From assembly GCA_963753225.1 (NCBI GenBank), contig CAVWBQ010000010.1, positions 1 to 64,000 of the forward strand: a stretch of DNA of 64,000 nucleotides. The letters are read 5' to 3'. Source of the stretch: Palsa-504 sp963753225 (GTDB lineage Bacteria; Actinomycetota; Actinomycetes; Streptosporangiales; Streptosporangiaceae). The position numbers and the translations under genes were made by a program. Positions 15,142 through 24,776 of this stretch are shown one piece after another. The notes below the pieces were generated by a model. That model made no database searches, was not told the origin of the DNA, and saw nothing but the letters and a program-made list of their open reading frames with translations. Each line of letters starts with the position of its first letter. Within the stretch, counting starts at the first letter, position 1.

Positions 15142-17312
15142 CGCGGACGGCCGCGGCAACGAGATCCGCGGCGTGACGCAGGCGCAGATGGGCGCGTATT
15201 CCACGCGGACGGTGCAGGTGCGCGAGAAGGAGCGCGAACTGGCGCGGGCGTGGGAGCGTAAGCATGGCCGCGCGCCGACCTCGCGCGAGCTATTGCATAT
15301 CGCCAACGCCGCCACGCTCCAGTCACGTAAGGGCAAGGACGCGGCCGCGATCAACTGGGACGCGCTCGCGCGGCGGTGGGATGCCACCCTCGGCGGCGAC
15401 CTGGCCGAGATCGTGCCCGCGGTGTCGAACGCGGGCGGCCCCGGCGTACACGGGCGCGAGCATCACGCGGGCCGGGCGCCGTCCGGACCGCCTGCGCGCG
15501 AGGCCCAGGAACGGGCATTGGCTAAGGCCCTGGTCCTGGTATCAGACAGGCACCCGGCGTGGACGCGGCATGACCTGCTCAAACAACTCGCCTTGGCGCT
15601 GCCGCCCGAGACCCGGCAGATGGCCCCGGAGGAAGCCCAGGAGCTACTGCTCGGCCTGGCCGAGGAGGCGCTATCCGGCCGGACCGGCGAGGTGGTGTGC
15701 CTGGAGGCCCCCGAGTGGCCACCGCTGCCTGCGCAGCTGCGCCGCGAGCTGGATGGCCGCAGCATCTACACGCGTCCTGGCGTCGCGCGGTATGCCACCG
15801 CTGCGCAGTTGTCGATGGAAGAGCGCCTCGTCGCGCATGCGCAGACGCAAGGCGCGCCGCGTATCCCCGGCGAGCTAGCTGCGCAGCGTCTCGGCGCCCA
15901 TCTCGCGCAGATACGCGCGGAACTGGCTGGCCGCGCACGCGATACGCGCGAGCATGCCGCGCCGCGCGGGCTGCGCCTGGACCAGGCCGCCGCCGCCTGG
16001 CACGTGCTCACCTCGGCCCGCACCGTCGAGATCATCACCGGCCCGGCGGGCACCGGCAAGACTCGGGTCCAGGCCGCCATCGCCCGGGCATGGGACGGCC
16101 CGGTGGTCGGCACCGCGACATCCCAGAACGCCACCAACGAACTTCGCCAGGCTGGCATCCGGGTCACCGTGAACACCACCCGACTGCTTGGCGCCATCCA
16201 GCACGGCCGGATCCCGCCCGGCTCGCTGATCGTGGCCGACGAGGGCTCAATGATATCCCTCACCCACCTGGCCGCGATCGCCGGGTACGCGGCCCGCAAC
16301 CGCTGCAAGCTCATCCTGGCCGGGGACCAGGAGCAGCTCGCCGCGGTCGAAGGCGGCGGCGCCATGACGCTGCTCGCGGACCGGCTCGGCTACGTCCAGC
16401 TCGCCGAACCCATCCGGTTCACCGCCGCCTGGGAACGCGCCGCCTCCCTCCGCCTCCGCGTCGGCGACCCGACCGCGCTGGATGAGTACGACCAGCACGG
16501 CCGCATCCGCGGCGCCCAACCTGACCAGATCATGGATCAGGCCGCTCGCGCCTACCTCGCCGGCCACAACGCTCTGCTGATGGCAGCCGACTGGTGTTGA
16601 GCGGCGCTCAACACCCGCCACGTCGGCAAAGAGCTGCGGCTGGCCCGGCTCGGCGCCTTCGACGCCGCCCTCGGCGCCATCCGCGCCGACGCCGAAGCCG
16701 AAGCCGCCCGCAAGACCGGCGACCACGACCGCGCCGCCCGGCACGAGCACCTGGCCGCCAGCTACCGAGCCCTGCGCGACCACTACCAGCAGCAAGAACA
16801 GGACTTCGCCCAGGCCATGACCGACCGGCAGGAATGGGAGCAGGACACGGCCGGATCCCGCCGCCTGGCCATCGCCGCCGACACCGAACTCCGCCGACGC
16901 CACCCGTACCGCAAGCTCGAGCCGCTGCGCTCGGCAGAGCCAGCCCCTGTCAACGGCGCTGAACGCCAGCACCCGGGCCTAGCCCCGCAGCAAGGGAGCA
17001 GTGCGACGGCCCGAATGGGCGACCTCACGGTACAACAGCAGGCCTTCCGCGCCGCGATGAACGAGCCGGGACAGCTGATCCCCGGCGAGGATGCGACCCG
17101 GGCCAACCCCGGCGAGGCATCTCCTGCCGCGCGGGGACGCCATGGCGGGATGCGATCTTGCAGCCACCCAAACCGCAGATCACCCCATCAGCGGACATCC
17201 TCCAGCTCGCCGCTGAGCATGACATCGACCACGAGGCTGGAGGCTAACCACTGCCCATCGCGTCACCTCGGCGGTGAGCTGGCAGAACTCGCACTGTCAG
17301 CTTGGGAACTCT
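15142..17312 (+). pseudogene. Decayed MobF/TraA-type conjugative relaxase-helicase
   Basis: This is the middle and C-terminal part of a plasmid relaxase. It continues from the fragment before 12,272. A helical middle domain is followed by an SF1 helicase domain with Walker A GPAGTGKT (near 16,045), DEGSMIS as Walker B and LAGDQEQLAAVEGGG as a later helicase motif. The frame meets TGA at 16,598 just after LLMAADWC. The sequence downstream is still in frame and protein-like (NTRHVGKELRLARLGAFDAA, then a charged coiled coil with DRQEWEQD), but the expected remaining helicase motifs are missing, so an internal deletion accompanies the stop. The gene cannot support conjugation. Confidence 0.8.
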
Positions 17313-17410
17313 AATTGCACAGCCGAGCACAAGGGTCGTCCGCCAACCATGAGGGGTGCTACTACGTTGCTGTCCTGCTCACTCTCCCCGGGTGATCCTG
17401 GCTGGGGCAG

Positions 17411-18784
17411 GTGCCGGGCATCGTGGTGCTCATGGAAGCACCACAGATGACGGAGGATTACCTACGTTCGGTTGCACGGCTGGCTTACCTGTGGGGCTGG
17501 CCGTTGGTGAACATGCACAACCGGCTGTCGATCATGGAGAAGCTGCCGGGTCCGGGCCTGCTGGGCGGAGTGGTCCCGGCCGCCTCACCGGGCAGCCTCG
17601 GGATGCTGCACGATTACATCACTCCAGAGGAAAGGCTGGTCGCGTGCCCGAACCAGGATGTCGTGTACGGGTTCGGGGTGATCGACGCGAAGCGCGGCCC
17701 GTCGGTGGTACAGGTCCCTGACTTCGACGGCCGGTTCTGGGTGTACCAGGTAGTGGATCAGCGCACCGACTCGTTCGTGCACCTGGGGGCCATGTACCAG
17801 ACCAGGCCAGGGCTATACCTGCTCGCCCCGGAATCCTGGAAGGGCCAAGTGCCCGACGGCATCGCGGAGGTGTTCCGGTTCGATACCCGGATCGCGGTCT
17901 GCATCCCCCGGGTGTTCATGGACGACACCGCCGAGGACCGGGCCGCGATACAACCGCTCATCAACCAGGTAATGATGTACCCGCTGAGCGAGTAGACCGG
18001 CCAGATGCGCAGCACCAACTGGACGGCCGCGCCGAGCTTCCCGGCGGGGGACGCCACGGACGGTGAGCAGGAGACCCAGTGGGTCGATCCCACGCAGTTC
18101 TTCGTCGAGCTGCCCGCGGTGATGGCCGATGTGCCGGCCCAGGCTGGCGAGGAAGCCTGGTACGGATGGGTGAAATCACTGCTGGACGCGGCGGCCACCG
18201 ATCCGGACGTCGCCGGTAAGCTCACCGCTGCGGCGGTTGACGCGAACGAGGGCCTGGTCGCAGACCTGTTCCAGTTCCGAAATATAGGCCTGCCGCTCCC
18301 CGGCCACTGGAGCACCCAGCACAACGGCGCCCGGTTCGGCACCGACTACCTGTCCCGGACCGCGATGGGCAAGGCCAACATCTTCGTCAACACCCCCGAC
18401 GAGACCACATACTTCTATCAGGACCTGGACGAGCACGGCGAACGCTTGCACGGGTCACGCTCATACTCGGTGACCCTCCCGCCGCATGGCCTGCCGCCGG
18501 TCCGCGGATTCTGGTCGCTGACGCTGTACAACGAACACCACTTCTTCCATCCCAACGATCTGCACCGCTACTCACTGGGCACCAAGAACAAGACCCTGCA
18601 CCACGCCGCCGACGGATCACTGACCCTGACCGCCTCCGCCACTCCCCCAGCCGACGAAGACGTGCGGACCAACTGGCTGCCGGCCCCCGCCGGGCCGTTC
18701 TCCTTGTACCTGCGCGCCTACTGGCCAGAACAGCCGATCCTCGACGGCACCTGGGCGCCACCTCCAGTCACCCGGTTCGGCTAA
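17411..18784 (+). pseudogene. DUF1254/DUF1214 protein split by one amber codon
   Basis: The first part has the DUF1254 domain (YLWGWPLVNMHNR, then the pattern around DVVYGFGVID and VVQVPDFDGRFWVYQVVDQR). The frame hits TAG at 17,993 inside the conserved phrase YPLSE-x-TGQMRSTNW, then continues in the same frame through a full DUF1214 C-terminal domain ending at 18,784. Nothing else is missing, so this looks like a single base change. The start could be GTG 17,411 or ATG 17,432. Proteins of this family are envelope-associated or of unknown function. It is either a recent pseudogene or read through. Confidence 0.8.
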
Positions 18785-19220
18785 GGCTTACAGATGCCAG
18801 GCATAGGAAAACCATCGGATCCGTAGCTACCGGCACGGACCTGCTCGCAGCAGAAGGGCCAGGCTGACATGGGTGTGGTCGGCTGGCCAGAATGGCCATA
18901 ACGCGTGCGGGTTGCTGTACCCCACTGCTGTACTCCCCGGTTTCCGTGTTCTCTTGTCGCGGTGGCCGCTGCGGGCCTGCTGTTACCGGATCGGTAGCCC
19001 GATGCTGCCCGCAGCCGGGCTACCGATCCGGCTGCGACCAGGGCTGACCCGGCGGCCATCCTCGGCCTGCGCCGCTGCACGGCCCGCGCCGCCCGCAGGA
19101 CGCTATACACGGCCTTCGGGGCTTCCATGGCGATCGCGAGCACCGTCAGCCGCCGCGGGTGGCGCACGCGCCACGGCACGCCGATGACCATCCACGCTAC
19201 CGGGGAAACAAGGTCGGTCC
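18785..19220. other. Intergenic stretch with no recognisable gene
   Basis: A minus-strand open frame covers most of this stretch but its composition (Arg/Ala/Gly runs, no conserved motif) is that of a GC shadow. An imperfect inverted repeat around 18,989-19,030 (ACCGATCCG / CGGATCGGT type) could form a hairpin. Confidence 0.4.
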
Positions 19221-19515
19221 GGCTGCTATGTCGGCATCCTGACCACCAACGCGATCGCCCGCTGGCTGGCCGGCCAGCTGGCTGCGAGCGGAGGACTGGC
19301 GGAGGCCGAGACAGTGGGCCGCGTTCTCAAGTTCGCTGAGCAGCACGAGCGTGCCCGGCACGTGCCCCGGTCCATCACGGCGGCCGACGCGATCCACCGG
19401 CTGTCCAAGGGCGGTCAGGAGGGCAAGCCGCTCACGGCACTGATCATTACACAGTCAGGAAAGTCAACCGAGAAGCCGCTTCGGGTCATGGTAGACGATG
19501 ATCTACCCGCCCTAG

Positions 19516-21053
19516 TAAGGCAGCCGCATTTCACAGTTTGACCTGGGCAAATTCGGGGTGGCGGGCTAGCCTGGCGCGTTTGTGGAACCATCGTGCGCGG
19601 GCCTGGTGGCGGCGGGTCCACGCGTTCCAGTGGATGACGAGCCGCCGGGGCAGGGGCCGGGTGGTGAGGGCGGCGAGCAGCCGCTTGATCTCGGGGATGG
19701 TCAGCGGGATCATGCCGGGTTCCGGCGGTGGCGGCTGGCCGGGCCTGACTGGCGGCGGTGCCTGGGTGTCGGTGCGGTCACGCAGCAGCGCGGTGGTGAC
19801 GGCGCAGATGGCGAGCGCGGCCATAACCAGCACCGCGTGGCGGGCGATCGCGGTGTAGAGCCGGGCCTGGCACTGGTCGAGGCCGAAGCAGTCCTTGCTG
19901 AAGGCGAAATCTTCTTCTACTGGCCAGCGCAGCCCTGCCGCCCTGATCAGCCTGGTCTTGGTCAGGAGCTGGCCTTCGGGTACGTAGCAGTAGTGAAAGG
20001 CCAGCTCACCGGTCCGCAGGTGGCGGCGGATGAGCAGGTGGTGGCGCGGGGAGGCGGTGGCGAGCCAGGCCCAGGCGTACCAGCGCTGGCCTTTGGAGCC
20101 GTGGCCGGCGGAGCGGATCTCCCAGCGCCGCTTGTGCCGCAGCAGCGCCGTGACTGCTTCCGCGCAGGTCATCTTGGTGCCCGCGGCCAGGGTGAGGGTG
20201 AAGTTCGACGGTACGCGCAGCACGTAGGCCTGGCCGGTGGCTTGGAAGTGCTCGCGCAGCTCGGTGCAGCTGCCGTAGACCTCGTCCCCGCAGTAGAAGT
20301 CCGGCCGGATCCCGCCGGCGGCGGCATCCGTGCTGAGGTCGATGGCCAGCTGACCCTTGGTGCGGAAGGCCAGATCCAGCGGCAGCCCCATGAGCAGGGA
20401 CTTGACCGGGTCGGCGAGGTGCTCGGCCGGAATCCACTGCCGGGCGCCGATCAGCGTGTGCCCGGTGCCTTCCCGGACGTAGGACAGGTGCACCGTGTTG
20501 ATCCCGTTGGCCACGCGGCCCGCGCATCCCATGTACTGGCGTTTGACTCCCGCCGTGGCCTCGCCCGCTTTTTCCTGCCCGGTCTCGTCGATCGCGCCGA
20601 TCACCATCCTGCCCCGCCGACCCCGGCGGGCCGCCGCTTCCAGCCCGGCCACCGCGAACCGGCGCACCTCGGCCATCGCGGCGGAGGTGTCCCGGCTCGC
20701 GTGGTTCAGCAGCCGCTGGGTCCGGTCCGGCGTCCGGTCCCCGTTCTGCCGGGCGATGCTCCACCCGTTCACCCGGGGAAGCTCGCTGGTCAGCGCCGAC
20801 ACGTACTTGCCTGCCTGCAGCCATGGCTGTGTCCGGGCAAAATGCGGCCGCAGCAGCGCCAGCAGCTCATTCCGTTTCTGCAGCGCCAGGCTGGCGCCTA
20901 TGCTGACGGCAGCGGCCGCCTCGGTTCTTGTACTCGTCACACAGGCATGATCACGAGGCGGCTGCGCTCACATCAGGCCATCCCGTAACAAGGCCGCATC
21001 AACCACACCAGGCCCTCTTCGCCCAGCTCACGATGCCAAGTGCGGCTGCCTTA
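19516..21053 (-). mobile_element. IS701-family insertion sequence with CTAG target duplication
   Basis: The IS is 1,538 bp. The ends are inverted repeats: left TAAGGCAGCCGCATTTCACA; right, read inward, TAAGGCAGCCGCACTTGGCA. CTAG flanks both ends (19,512-19,515 and 21,054-21,057). A 4-bp YTAR-type target duplication is characteristic of IS701. One intact transposase gene lies inside. It appears recent, because removal exactly restores the host gene. Confidence 0.93.
19531..20940 (-). CDS. IS701-family transposase
   Basis: This 469-aa DDE transposase fills the IS. Catalytic regions: the first Asp in IGAIDETGQEKAG, the second in FYCGDEVYG, and the Glu in RWPVEEDFAFSKDCFGLDQ, with the YREK-like signature replaced by the IS701-type arrangement. 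The C-terminus is Pro-rich, then basic, and ends a few bases from the left terminal repeat. No frameshift or stop is visible, so the element may be active. Confidence 0.92.
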   Translation of the reverse strand: MTSTRTEAAAAVSIGASLALQKRNELLALLRPHFARTQPWLQAGKYVSALTSELPRVNGWSIARQNGDRTPDRTQRLLNHASRDTSAAMAEVRRFAVAGLEAAARRGRRGRMVIGAIDETGQEKAGEATAGVKRQYMGCAGRVANGINTVHLSYVREGTGHTLIGARQWIPAEHLADPVKSLLMGLPLDLAFRTKGQLAIDLSTDAAAGGIRPDFYCGDEVYGSCTELREHFQATGQAYVLRVPSNFTLTLAAGTKMTCAEAVTALLRHKRRWEIRSAGHGSKGQRWYAWAWLATASPRHHLLIRRHLRTGELAFHYCYVPEGQLLTKTRLIRAAGLRWPVEEDFAFSKDCFGLDQCQARLYTAIARHAVLVMAALAICAVTTALLRDRTDTQAPPPVRPGQPPPPEPGMIPLTIPEIKRLLAALTTRPLPRRLVIHWNAWTRRHQARARWFHKRARLARHPEFAQVKL

Positions 21054-21080
21054 CTAGTCTCCGCGCTCGCGATCGGCTAA

Positions 21081-21321
21081 CGCCCTCGCCGCGGGTCGTG
21101 CCAATAAGGAAACTCGTCCGCACTGGCTGCTGGTGTCCCAAAATCGAGATCCAGGCTGGCCCTCGCGGAATCACCGCCGCCGAGCCATTCCGCGACGACC
21201 TCCGCCGCGCCTTCGATGCCATCAATCGCTCCGGCTGACTTGTGCACTAAGTTGGTCGGGTCCGGGAGCCGATCAGGACATCTCCTGGCGGCCGGGGTTG
21301 TCGGTTGAACCCGGAGTCCTG
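21081..21321. other. Short gap with a possible gene remnant
   Basis: A plus-strand frame ending at about 21,239 reads KIEIQAGPRGITAAEPFRDD and then LRRAFDAINRSG before a stop. It looks like the last ~35 residues of some protein but I cannot name it. No start or upstream part is visible. Confidence 0.3.
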
Positions 21322-22482
21322 TCAGCCACGCATGTTCAAGATTCGGTCCATCACCTCGGCACCTGTGGTGATGACGGGGCGGAGTTCGTGGCGGTAGACG
21401 AGTTCTGTTGTGGCGGTACGGTTGTGACCGGCCAGGCGGGCGATCTCCTCGATGGGGACGCCGTCGGCGGACATCAGGGAGACGAAGGTGTGGCGCAGGT
21501 CCCGTGGCGCCCAGTCTGTGCCGAGGCCAGCTGCCTCTGTGATCTTGCGGAACTCGCGGCGGACGTTCGCCGCGTCCAGGGGCGTGCCAATAGCCGAGGC
21601 GAAGACCAGGCCGTTATCCTGCCACAGGGCCCCGGCCGCCAGCCGGTCCTCAGCCTGCCCCTTCCGGTGGTCTCGGAGAGACTGCACGGCAGCCTGGGGC
21701 AGCGCCAGCGTCCGCCGCGACTTGGCCGTCTTGGTATCACCGCCTTCCCTTACCGAACGCCAGACGGCCACCGAGGGCGGCACGGGCCGCGCCGCGCTTG
21801 GATCCCCGTCTAGGTCGGCGTGATCCCAGTGCAGTTCTCGGGCCTCCTCGGTGCGGAGGCCGGTCGCGAGGCTCAGCACGACATAGGCGTTCAGCCGCGA
21901 CTCCCGGGCCTCCTCCAGCAGCGCGAGCGATTGCTCCAGAGTGAAAGAGCGGCTCGGGCGGCCGACCTGGCCCTTGGGATTGTCGACCAGGGTGGCCACG
22001 TTCCGGCCGACCAGGTCGTGCGCCTCGGCATACCGGATAGCCCGCGCCAGGGACGCCCGGGCGAGCTGCAGGTACCTGGTCGACATCCGCTCGCTGAGCG
22101 CTTCGAGTCCCCGGCGCACGTCTCGGGCTGTCAGCTCCCGGAGCGGCCGGGTGCCGATGTGTTCCAGCAGCGGCTTGAGCGCCTCGCGGTAGATGGACCT
22201 CGTCCGTTCCGACCGGCCCTGCAGCCCGCCCTCCAGCCAGTCGTCCACGGCCTGCTGGACCGTGTACGTGGCCGAGGTGTGCAGGCCGCGGTCGAGCTCG
22301 TGGTGGGCCGCTTTGAGCTTGTCCCGGACCTCGGCCCTAGTGCGCCCAGAGACCTTGCGCCGGATCCGCTTGCCGTCCGGGCCGAAGCCGACCGAGATCG
22401 CCCCGACATAGCGGTTCTTCGCCGCATCGAAGTAGATCGCGTCCTCGCCGTGACCGCGACGGCGCGCTGTGTTGTCCGTCAT
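21322..22482 (-). CDS. int: Tyrosine integrase beside a tRNA-Phe attachment site
   Basis: This 386-aa phage/ICE-type integrase starts at the ATG giving MTDNTARRRGHGEDAIYF; upstream codons belong to the attachment region. It has an N-terminal arm-binding domain (residues ~10-60), a SAM-like domain (~70-160) and a catalytic domain with the first Arg in TGLRTEEAREL, RDLRHTF, LAGHNRTATTELVY with the nucleophile Tyr. The first position of the HxxR box is Arg, which is common in actinobacterial integrases. The gene faces away from the attachment site 78 bp upstream. No excisionase or replication gene of the same element is recognisable nearby, so the element is probably reduced. Confidence 0.88.
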   Translation of the reverse strand: MTDNTARRRGHGEDAIYFDAAKNRYVGAISVGFGPDGKRIRRKVSGRTRAEVRDKLKAAHHELDRGLHTSATYTVQQAVDDWLEGGLQGRSERTRSIYREALKPLLEHIGTRPLRELTARDVRRGLEALSERMSTRYLQLARASLARAIRYAEAHDLVGRNVATLVDNPKGQVGRPSRSFTLEQSLALLEEARESRLNAYVVLSLATGLRTEEARELHWDHADLDGDPSAARPVPPSVAVWRSVREGGDTKTAKSRRTLALPQAAVQSLRDHRKGQAEDRLAAGALWQDNGLVFASAIGTPLDAANVRREFRKITEAAGLGTDWAPRDLRHTFVSLMSADGVPIEEIARLAGHNRTATTELVYRHELRPVITTGAEVMDRILNMRG

Positions 22483-22502
22483 GCCGGGAGCGTAACTCTT
22501 TT

Positions 22503-22534
22503 TTGGCTCCCCGTTTGGCTCCCCGCTTCGGGAG
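22503..22534. repeat. Direct repeats likely to be integrase arm sites
   Basis: Two tandem TTTGGCTCCCCG units followed by an inverted CGGGAGCC lie between the integrase start and the tRNA half-site. Short repeats in this position usually bind the integrase N-terminal domain. Confidence 0.5.
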
Positions 22535-22559
22535 CCGACCCTCGAAAGGGCCTCTGAGC

Positions 22560-22605
22560 TGGTGGTCAGGGGCAGGGTCGAACTGCCGACCTTCCGCTTT
22601 TCAGG
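22560..22605 (-). other. 3' half of tRNA-Phe, integrase attachment site (attL/attR)
   Basis: The minus strand carries the anticodon loop CTGAAAA (GAA anticodon), the 3' side of the anticodon stem, a variable loop, a T arm with GGCAG-TTCGACC-CTGCC, acceptor CCTGACC, and ACCA. This matches the 3' part of actinobacterial tRNA-Phe. The 5' half is absent: the expected partner strand of the acceptor stem is not found upstream. This is the identity segment retained when an integrative element recombines at tRNA-Phe, not a functional tRNA gene. Confidence 0.8.
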
Positions 22606-23236
22606 GGTCCTATCACGGTCGGCCGCACCATCTCCGAGGCAGATCATCGACCCAGTTCACCCGTATTGTTGCTGGCTATTGGGTCTACGCGATTATTTTA
22701 GCCGCTGTGCCGCAACGTGCCGAGGAGTACCGTTTTGTCCGTGTTACCCCGGTGTTGATCATGCCGCGCACCCGGACTTGTGTTACTCGCGTGTTGGCTT
22801 CGCCCGCTTGGCCGAGCATCCCGACGATGCCGACGTTGACGGCACTCGCCGAGATCGGGGAGCGGCCATCCGGTCGCTGCTAATCGTGCTGCCGCAACGA
22901 GCCTCACGAACCGTGACGACCAAACGAGAGCGCAATGATCCCAAGCCGTTCAGAACGCCGAATAGGTATCTACCGACTGCCGTGCCAGCGTATCGCTCGT
23001 CACGAACAGAACGTCCGGTTCTGGCTCAATCGACTTCGCGTCCCGCGGTACTCATCGCGGCTACTTGTTGACTTGCCTTAAGGACCCGTGTCTGGCCAGG
23101 ATCGGTCCAGGTGCCCGGTTCGTCGCTCTCATTGCGGCTGCCCGCCTTGATGGCGTGGCATTCATTTGGCCTGCGCGGACCGGGTATCGTGGGCAGGGAG
23201 AGCTCGGTGTAAATCCTGCCCAGCCTTGTTATGGGC
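22606..23236. other. Gene-poor stretch beyond the attachment site
   Basis: The base composition is lower in GC than the surroundings. One small open frame on the plus strand (22,935-23,081, 48 codons, containing IARHEQNVRFWLNRLRVPRY) looks protein-like but has no clear ribosome-binding site. No other gene is supported. Confidence 0.4.
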
Positions 23237-23656
23237 TTACGGCGGCCACGGATAATCGTAACGTCCTATTCTAGCCCTGACGTATTGCTCAAAGCTCTCC
23301 AGGCTGAGGGCATTTCCGTCGCTGAGTTGCCCTGATCGGGTAATCCACGTCTCGCCTGGAGCGGCATAATCTGTCGTGTTAGGTCTATATATCTGAGCTA
23401 TACACCACTTGGGAAATAGCGGGTTCGCACGTTTGCTGAAGTAGCCGATGTCGGGCGGAATGCGGTATTTCCTGGCCCATTTCGCAAACAGCCGTGCCAG
23501 TTCGGCCTTCTTCACCCCTTCTTGCTGGCGTGTGCGGGCACGCGCTTGGGCTTGCAGCTCTTGACGGTAGCGGTCGCGCGCTTGCGACGCCTGCTGGGCA
23601 TGCCGCGCCTCCCGGACGTCGTCAAAGTTCCAGCGTTGCCAGTCTTCCTGGGACAT
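23237..23656 (-). CDS. Hypothetical protein with N-terminal coiled coil
   Basis: This 139-aa protein starts at the ATG giving MSQEDWQRWNFDDVREARHA. A Gln/Arg/Ala-rich helical segment (residues ~15-60) is followed by a compact aromatic domain (KWARKYRIPPDIGYFSKR, later KWCIAQIYRP and YDYPWPP). There is no signal peptide. I do not recognise the family. It lies 41 bp downstream of a zinc-ribbon membrane gene on the same strand, so the two may be co-transcribed. Confidence 0.65.
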   Translation of the reverse strand: MSQEDWQRWNFDDVREARHAQQASQARDRYRQELQAQARARTRQQEGVKKAELARLFAKWARKYRIPPDIGYFSKRANPLFPKWCIAQIYRPNTTDYAAPGETWITRSGQLSDGNALSLESFEQYVRARIGRYDYPWPP

Positions 23657-23697
23657 AGCCGACTTCCCTCCCAATTGTTCCGTGTACCGCCGGGTAG

Positions 23698-24495
23698 TTA
23701 TACCGTCGCTTCGGCGAGGCAGTCGTACTCGCAATCGGAGCCGCAGCCGATGGCGGGAACTACCTCCCCCATCCTGTCGAGCAAGCGGGCTTTCCTGGAT
23801 TTGGCGGCAGTAACCCGGATCAGGCGGACCCCGCCAAAGGACAGGAAGCCGACGAGAAGGAATAGCGCGCCGATGGGTACCCTCGCGCTGGCTGGCGTCA
23901 TGCCGCCTGCTAGCCAGGCAAGGCACACGAAGACAAGCATGCCTCGGACGAACTTTTCCACGAACGGGGTGGACATGCGGGGGTGCAACTGCTTCTCGGT
24001 CCTCGCAAGTTCAGCCTGGATGTCTTCCAGTTCAAGCTCGTACCACTCTGGCGGCTTCGGGTACCTCGCGGCGTTAGCTCTGACCCGGGCGCCATGTGCC
24101 CACTGCCGCTCGGTTTCCTGCTGGGCCGCCGCGACCTAGGCGGCGATCTGCCGTTCGGCTTCCACCCGTTTGCGTTCGGCAGCAGCCAGGGCATCGGCAT
24201 GGCGGCAGGCACGGCACGTTCGGCTAGAGCAGTCCCCGCAAATCGGATTCGTGCGGCAGTTGGTACAGACGCCTATGGCGAAGAGTCCGTGCTCATCGCA
24301 GTTGCCTTGGCCCGCTTGCCCGGTCCCTTCCTGGTATTCGCGTCCGCACTGGTACCAGACGTCCCGGTAGGCAGGGCCGTGTGCTCCGCTCGGGGGTAGG
24401 CCGGTCGGGACACGTTCGGAAAATTCAGTCGTACAACGGTAGAACCCGTGCGTGAGTATCACTCGCGAGGTACCACCGCAGCGCGGACAGCCCAT
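23698..24495 (-). pseudogene. Zinc-ribbon membrane protein split by one amber codon
   Basis: The frame starts at the ATG giving MGCPRCGGTSRVILTHGFYR. It has an N-terminal CxxC zinc ribbon, a second Cys/His cluster (CDEHGLFAIGVCTNCRTNPI and CGDCSSRTCRACRHA) and a coiled coil ending EAERQIAA, then TAG at 24,136-24,138 (codon 120). The same frame continues as VAAAQQETERQWAHGARV, a helical linker, and two membrane segments ending at 23,698. The two halves make one sensible ~265-residue protein. A single substitution would create the stop. A shorter internal start (MHPRMSTP) could make only the membrane half. Confidence 0.75.
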
Positions 24496-24527
24496 ACAAT
24501 TCCCCTCCCTGGCCGGACATAGTAGCC

Positions 24528-24776
24528 ATGCCGGCATCATGTGGGGGGAAGGTCGGTGAAACCGGCACCGGTCGGGCCGGGTGCCGCTTGGCGCCGCCCG
24601 CCGTAGACCCGGAGGCATTCAGTGACTTCCACGGGGATCATCCGTTCATCGAACTGCGCGATCCGGCGGACATCACCCGGACCTGGCGGCCTGGCTCCGG
24701 TATCACCGACCGGCAAGCCGCAACAATAGCCCGGCTACAAGCCGACCTGCACAGCCGTGCCAGCAGCGCACAGTAG
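24528..24776 (+). CDS. Possible small hypothetical protein
   Basis: This 82-aa frame begins 32 bp from the divergent zinc-ribbon gene. The central part (PEAFSDFHGDHPFIELRDPA, then a helical tail ITDRQAATIARLQADLHSRA) has balanced composition, unlike the surrounding shadow frames. The N-terminal ~20 residues are Gly/Cys-rich and less convincing, and there is no good ribosome-binding site. Function unknown. Confidence 0.35.
   Translation: MPASCGGKVGETGTGRAGCRLAPPAVDPEAFSDFHGDHPFIELRDPADITRTWRPGSGITDRQAATIARLQADLHSRASSAQ

Larger units (their letters stand above)
19221..21080 (+). pseudogene. CBS-domain protein fragment cut by an IS701-family element
   Basis: The frame from about 19,224 reads CYVGILTTNAIARWLAGQLA, then a second half ending STEKPLRVMVDDDLPALV, a CBS-domain pattern. 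The IS enters at 19,516. Past the IS, from the second CTAG, the frame finishes as VSALAIG and stop at 21,080. Deleting the IS and one CTAG gives DDDLPALVSALAIG, a natural end. The N-terminal part, including the first CBS motif, is missing upstream of 19,221. CBS domains usually bind adenosine nucleotides as regulatory modules. Confidence 0.75.

Noticed and set aside
22560..22650. A complete tRNA-Phe gene
   Set aside because: Only the part from the anticodon loop to the CCA end is present; the D arm and the 5' acceptor strand are missing.
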